Origin: an uncultured Bacteroidales bacterium
Lineage (GTDB): Bacteria; Bacteroidota; Bacteroidia; Bacteroidales; Bacteroidaceae
Assembly (NCBI GenBank): GCA_902803195.1
Contig: CADCOX010000158.1
Coordinates: forward strand, 1 to 8,310
DNA length: 8,310 nt
Direction of reading: 5' to 3'
Below the pieces are notes generated by a model. It had not been told where the DNA came from, did no database searches, and saw only the letters and a list, made by a program, of their open reading frames with translations. Shown here in pieces: positions 5,515 through 8,310 of the stretch. The stretch's first letter is position 1. Each line of letters starts with the position of its first letter. The translations under genes were made by a program, and so were the position numbers.

Positions 5515-7089
5515 ATGACCTGTGAAGTAATCGTTGATGTCCAACCGAAGAAAATTGCCATAGCCCTTACCGAGGACAAGCGACTCGTCGAGTACCAAGA
5601 AGAGGAGCAACAGGCAAGTTTCAACGTCGGTAACATCTACTACGCTCGCGTGCGAAAGCTCATGCCTGGGCTCAATGCATGCTTTGTCAACGTAGGACAT
5701 GAGCGCGACGCTTTTCTCCACTACCTGGACCTCGGTCCACAATTCAATTCATTTGCCAAGTACCTTAAGCAAGTAGGCAGCGACAAGCGTAACCTATTCC
5801 CCATCTCGAAGGCTTCCATCCAGCCCGAACTGCCCAAGGAAGGCAGCGTGCAGAACATTCTGCAACCTGGACAGGAGATTCTCGTGCAAATCGTCAAAGA
5901 GCCGATCTCCACCAAGGGACCGCGCCTGACCTGCGAGATTACCTTCCCTGGACGCTTCCTTGTCCTCATCCCTTTCACCGATAAGGTCAGCGTATCTTCC
6001 AAAATCAAATCGAGCGCCGAGCGGGCTCGCCTCAAACAACTCATCCAGAGCATCAAGCCCAAGAACTTCGGAGTCATCGTTCGAACGGTGGCCGAGGGCA
6101 AGCGCGTAGCCGAGCTCGATGCCGAGTTGATGGTCCTGCTCAAGCGATGGGAAGATGCTATACAGAAAGCACACCGAGCCAAGGAACTGCCGACACTCTG
6201 CTACGAGGAGACGAGCCGAACAGTAGCCCTCCTGCGCGACCTGTTCAACCCCACCTACGAGAACATCTATATCAACGACCCCAATGTGTTTGATGAAGTG
6301 CACGACTACGTCAAACTGATTGCGCCGGAGATGACCGAGATTGTCAAATTGTATAAAGGCAAGTTGCCCATCTTTGACAATTTCGACGTGACGCGACAGA
6401 TCAAGACGTCATTCGGCAAAACCGTCAGCTACAAGCACGGCGCGTACCTGATCATCGAGCACACCGAAGCCCTGCACGTTGTCGACGTCAATAGCGGCAA
6501 CCGAGCCAAGAATCCAGATGGCCAAGAGGCCAATGCGCTCGAAGTCAACCTGGGCGCTGCCGATGAACTGGCACGCCAACTGCGACTGCGTGATATGGGC
6601 GGCATCATCGTCGTTGACTTCATTGACATGGCAGTAGCCGAAGACCGACAGAAGCTCTACGAGCGCATGTGCGAAAACATGAAGCGTGATCGCGCACGCC
6701 ACAACATACTGCCGCTGAGCAAGTTCGGCCTTATGCAGATTACGCGTCAGCGTGTACGTCCCGTCATGGAAGTGCGCGTCGACGAGACTTGTCCCACCTG
6801 CCTCGGTAAAGGCACGATTAAGTCGAGTTTCCTCTTCACTGATGTCCTCGAAGAGAAAATCGACCGTCTTGTCAACCATCTGAACATTCGCTCGTTCGTT
6901 CTCCACGTACACCCCTATGTCGCAGCCTACATCAATCAGGGATTCATCTCCCTGAAACGACGTTGGCAAATGAAATACGGATTAGGCGTCCGCATCCTAC
7001 CCAACCAACGCCTCGCCTTCCTGCAGTATGAGTTCTTCACGACAAAGGGTGAAGAAATCGACATGAAGGATGAGGAAGAAATGAAATAA
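5515..7089 (+). CDS. rng: Ribonuclease G/E family endoribonuclease
   Basis: This 524-residue protein is about the size of RNase G and lacks the long C-terminal scaffold of E. coli RNase E. The enzyme cuts single-stranded A/U-rich RNA in rRNA maturation and mRNA decay. The start MTCEVIVDVQPKKIAIALTED is the normal family N-terminus. An S1 RNA-binding domain follows (VGNIYYARVRKLMPGLNACFVNVG, about 38-61, then DAFLHYLDL). The two Mg2+-binding aspartates lie in HVVDVNSGNR (D324) and GGIIVVDFIDM (D368). The zinc-link pair CPTC (C426, C429) joins subunits in RNase E. The protein ends in a short acidic tail (MKDEEEMK). It lies downstream of HU and the small ribosomal-type gene, an arrangement I recall in other Bacteroidales. 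I see no dedicated promoter, and two hairpins lie in its leader. A strong terminator follows the stop. Rng is preferred to Rne because of length. Confidence 0.95.
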   Translation: MTCEVIVDVQPKKIAIALTEDKRLVEYQEEEQQASFNVGNIYYARVRKLMPGLNACFVNVGHERDAFLHYLDLGPQFNSFAKYLKQVGSDKRNLFPISKASIQPELPKEGSVQNILQPGQEILVQIVKEPISTKGPRLTCEITFPGRFLVLIPFTDKVSVSSKIKSSAERARLKQLIQSIKPKNFGVIVRTVAEGKRVAELDAELMVLLKRWEDAIQKAHRAKELPTLCYEETSRTVALLRDLFNPTYENIYINDPNVFDEVHDYVKLIAPEMTEIVKLYKGKLPIFDNFDVTRQIKTSFGKTVSYKHGAYLIIEHTEALHVVDVNSGNRAKNPDGQEANALEVNLGAADELARQLRLRDMGGIIVVDFIDMAVAEDRQKLYERMCENMKRDRARHNILPLSKFGLMQITRQRVRPVMEVRVDETCPTCLGKGTIKSSFLFTDVLEEKIDRLVNHLNIRSFVLHVHPYVAAYINQGFISLKRRWQMKYGLGVRILPNQRLAFLQYEFFTTKGEEIDMKDEEEMK

Positions 7090-7132
7090 GCCTTACTCTT
7101 TACGCCACTACTGCTGCGTAATACACTACACA

Positions 7133-7176
7133 TCAGCCCGCCAGCTCACTAAGAGTTAGGCGGGCTGAAGGTTTTT
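7133..7176 (+). terminator. Intrinsic terminator of rng
   Basis: TCAGCCCGCC (7133-7142) pairs perfectly with GGCGGGCTGA (7159-7168), a 10-bp G/C-rich stem. A CTC/GAG pairing can form in the loop, and a T-tract (7172-7176) follows three bases later. It starts 44 bp after the rng stop and is the clearest terminator in the window. Confidence 0.9.
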
Positions 7177-7230
7177 AACGGGGAGCAATTAAGGAACTTA
7201 CGTCTCCATTCAACAGGTCATACTTTACTC

Positions 7231-7274
7231 CCTGCACGTATATACGCTAAGCCTGATGCGTATATATGTGCAGG
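7231..7274 (+). repeat. 17-bp stem-loop at the left edge of the repeat array
   Basis: CCTGCACGTATATACGC (7231-7247) pairs with GCGTATATATGTGCAGG (7258-7274) at all 17 positions, one of them G-T (7238 with 7267), around a 10-base loop. In plus-strand RNA the exception is a G-U wobble; in minus-strand RNA it would be a C-A mismatch. There is no T-tract. The right arm is the first regular unit of the tandem array, and the left arm is a unit-like sequence in reverse orientation. It could form a cruciform or a very stable RNA hairpin. Confidence 0.8.
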
Positions 7275-7483
7275 CTCGAGCGTACTATACGCGAAGGCTT
7301 GAGCGTACTATACGCGAAGGACGATGCGTACTATACGCGAAGGCTCGAGCGTACTATACGTGAAGGACGATGCGTACTATACGTGAAGGCTGATGCGTAT
7401 ATACGTGTAGGCCGATGCGTATATACGTGTAGGCTCGAGCGTACTATACGCGAAGGCCGATGCCTATATACGTGCAGGCCGTA
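7234..7483. repeat. Tandem array of about eleven 22-24-bp palindromic repeats
   Basis: Ten contiguous units start at 7258, 7280, 7303, 7326, 7349, 7372, 7395, 7417, 7439 and 7462; a degenerate one starts at 7234. Two subtypes exist. Type A (23 bp) has core GCGTACTATACG(C/T)GAAGG and occupies units 2-6 and 9. Type B (22 bp) has core GCGTATATACGTG(T/C)AGG, with small changes, in units 1, 7, 8 and 10. Each core is palindromic (GCGTA-cta-TACGC in A, CGTATATACG in B). A five-base suffix follows, either CTCGA-like or (A/C)CGAT-like. Where CTCGA meets the next unit, the 8-bp palindrome GCTCGAGC arises. There are no spacers, so it is not CRISPR. The array lies in the non-coding gap between convergent rng and obg, beyond the rng terminator. 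Its function is unknown to me; candidates are an expanding minisatellite, a protein-binding array or a structured RNA. Confidence 0.92.
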
Positions 7484-7595
7484 GAGTCAGTAGGTTGTAT
7501 TGGACACTCGAAAGTGCTTGCGAAGGATACGAGCGAAGTCGTGGCGGCGAGGCTTAGAAGACTTGTAATGAGAACTTAAAAGGAGATGGCGAGAA
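7484..7595. other. Rest of the rng-obg gap: degenerate repeat remnant and small hairpin, no gene
   Basis: No convincing coding frame is seen. CACT-cgaa-AGTG (7504-7515) is a perfect 4-bp stem with a tetraloop. GCGAAGGATACGAGCG (about 7519-7534) resembles the unit junction GCGAAGGCTCGAGCG of the array to its left, so decayed repeat sequence may reach this far. No clear intrinsic terminator for obg is visible on the minus strand. Confidence 0.4.
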
Positions 7596-8310
7596 CTATT
7601 CTTCGTCCTCGTAGTCAATGATTTCCAAGTCATCATCGTCCTCTATATCCTCAGCATCCAAGATGACAATGTCCTCACCTTCAGCCTCCAACTCGTCCTG
7701 CAGGAAACTGAGATCCTTGTCGCGATGGACAATGCTGGAGCTGTGCAATGCCTGGCGTTCGGCAGTATCGAGTTGTTGCCAGAGCAAGTCCTTCAGTTCC
7801 GTAATCCCATAACCCGTAACAGCCGAGATGAAGATCGTCGGCAGGTCTGTAGGCAGGTCGGCACGCAACATTTCGATGAGTTCATCGTCAAGCAGGTCGC
7901 TCTTCGTGATGGCCAGAACGCGCTGCTTATCCAGTAGTTCAGGATTGTAAGTCGTCAGCTCGTTCAACAGCACTTCATAGTCATGACGGATATCGTCAGT
8001 ATCACCAGGAATCATAAAAAGCAGCAACGCATTACGCTCGATGTGACGTAGGAAGCGTAGACCGAGGCCCTTGCCTTCGCTGGCGCCCTCAATGATTCCC
8101 GGTATGTCAGCAATCACGAAGGAACGGTTGTCGCGATAACTGACCACGCCCACCGATGGCTCGAGCGTAGTGAACGGATAGCCCGCAATCTTCGGCTTAG
8201 CCGAACTGATGGCATTCACGAGAGTGCTCTTGCCCGCATTTGGGAAGCCCACAAGCCCGACATCAGCCAGCATCTTCAGTTCCATGATGACAGTCAGTTC
8301 CTGCATCGGC
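7596..8310 (-). CDS. obg: GTPase Obg (partial, N-terminal domain outside window)
   Basis: The visible 237 residues are the G domain and C-terminus of Obg, a GTPase that acts in late 50S subunit assembly and stress signalling. The frame stays open through the right edge, so the ATG at 8306 is an internal methionine. The glycine-rich Obg fold that precedes the G domain (about 150 residues) lies outside. In order: MELKMLADVGLVGFPNAGKS with the P-loop, YPFTTLEPSVGVV (switch I), DIPGIIEGASEGKGLGLRFLRHIER (G3 and switch II, given here only as a landmark), TKSD (G4) and ISAVTGYG (G5). The order and the LADVGLVGFPNAGKS block separate Obg from EngA or Era. It ends in a strongly acidic tail (EDIEDDDDLEIIDYEDEE), a common feature of Bacteroidota Obg. 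It converges on rng across the repeat array. Confidence 0.96.
   Translation of the reverse strand, partial: PMQELTVIMELKMLADVGLVGFPNAGKSTLVNAISSAKPKIAGYPFTTLEPSVGVVSYRDNRSFVIADIPGIIEGASEGKGLGLRFLRHIERNALLLFMIPGDTDDIRHDYEVLLNELTTYNPELLDKQRVLAITKSDLLDDELIEMLRADLPTDLPTIFISAVTGYGITELKDLLWQQLDTAERQALHSSSIVHRDKDLSFLQDELEAEGEDIVILDAEDIEDDDDLEIIDYEDEE

Noticed and set aside
5388..6303. Minus-strand open frames across the rng leader and 5' half
   Set aside because: They oppose the well-supported rng gene and run through its terminator and leader hairpins. The peptides show no family features.
7234..7483. CRISPR array
   Set aside because: Units are contiguous with no unique spacers, are palindromic throughout and diverge from one another. 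No cas genes are nearby.
7266..7484. A 72-codon open frame with repeated RLERTIREG-like peptides across the repeat array
   Set aside because: It is a by-product of the 22/23-bp repeats lacking stops in one frame. Unit lengths are mixed (22 and 23 bp), so no protein repeat could be kept in phase, and there is no start context.

Overview
The window looks like chromosomal core DNA from a member of the Bacteroidota, most likely order Bacteroidales and close to Prevotellaceae. Three things point there. The gene set includes gldE, a 29-residue AURKAIP1/COX24-type protein and an HU of the Bacteroidota kind. Promoters match the Bacteroidota -7 element TAnnTTTG. Start codons are preceded by A-rich leaders instead of Shine-Dalgarno sequences. 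The genus call is inference. I see no transposase, integrase, tRNA, rRNA or CRISPR array.

Layout from left to right: (1) 1-1658, minus strand: a Na+/phosphate cotransporter family protein with a PhoU-like tail, cut off by the left edge. (2) 1659-1925: a divergent intergenic region with a well-formed minus-strand promoter and a -7 element for ssb. (3) ssb and gldE, plus strand, 26 bp apart and probably one operon. (4) mutY, minus strand, tail-to-tail with gldE. (5) 4744-4936: a divergent region with one TAnnTTTG element facing each way. (6) HU, a tiny very basic protein gene, and rng (RNase G/E), all plus strand. A terminator-like hairpin and a second leader hairpin lie between the tiny gene and rng. 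(7) 7090-7595: a 506-bp gap between convergent rng and obg. It holds a strong rng terminator and then an array of about eleven 22-24-bp palindromic tandem repeats, which starts with a 17-bp stem-loop. (8) 7596-8310, minus strand: the GTPase part of Obg, cut off by the right edge.

Most genes serve information processing. SSB and MutY act in DNA replication and repair, HU in nucleoid structure, the small basic protein probably in the ribosome, RNase G in RNA processing, and Obg in 50S maturation. The two membrane proteins are the phosphate transporter and GldE.

The least ordinary parts are the repeat array, the flipped orientation of ssb-gldE relative to the mutY-ssb-gldE order I recall from other Bacteroidota, an SSB without the acidic C-terminal tip, a mutY promoter almost touching its start codon, and the paired hairpins before rng. 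I found no clearly new multi-gene system; the repeat array is the best candidate for something undescribed.
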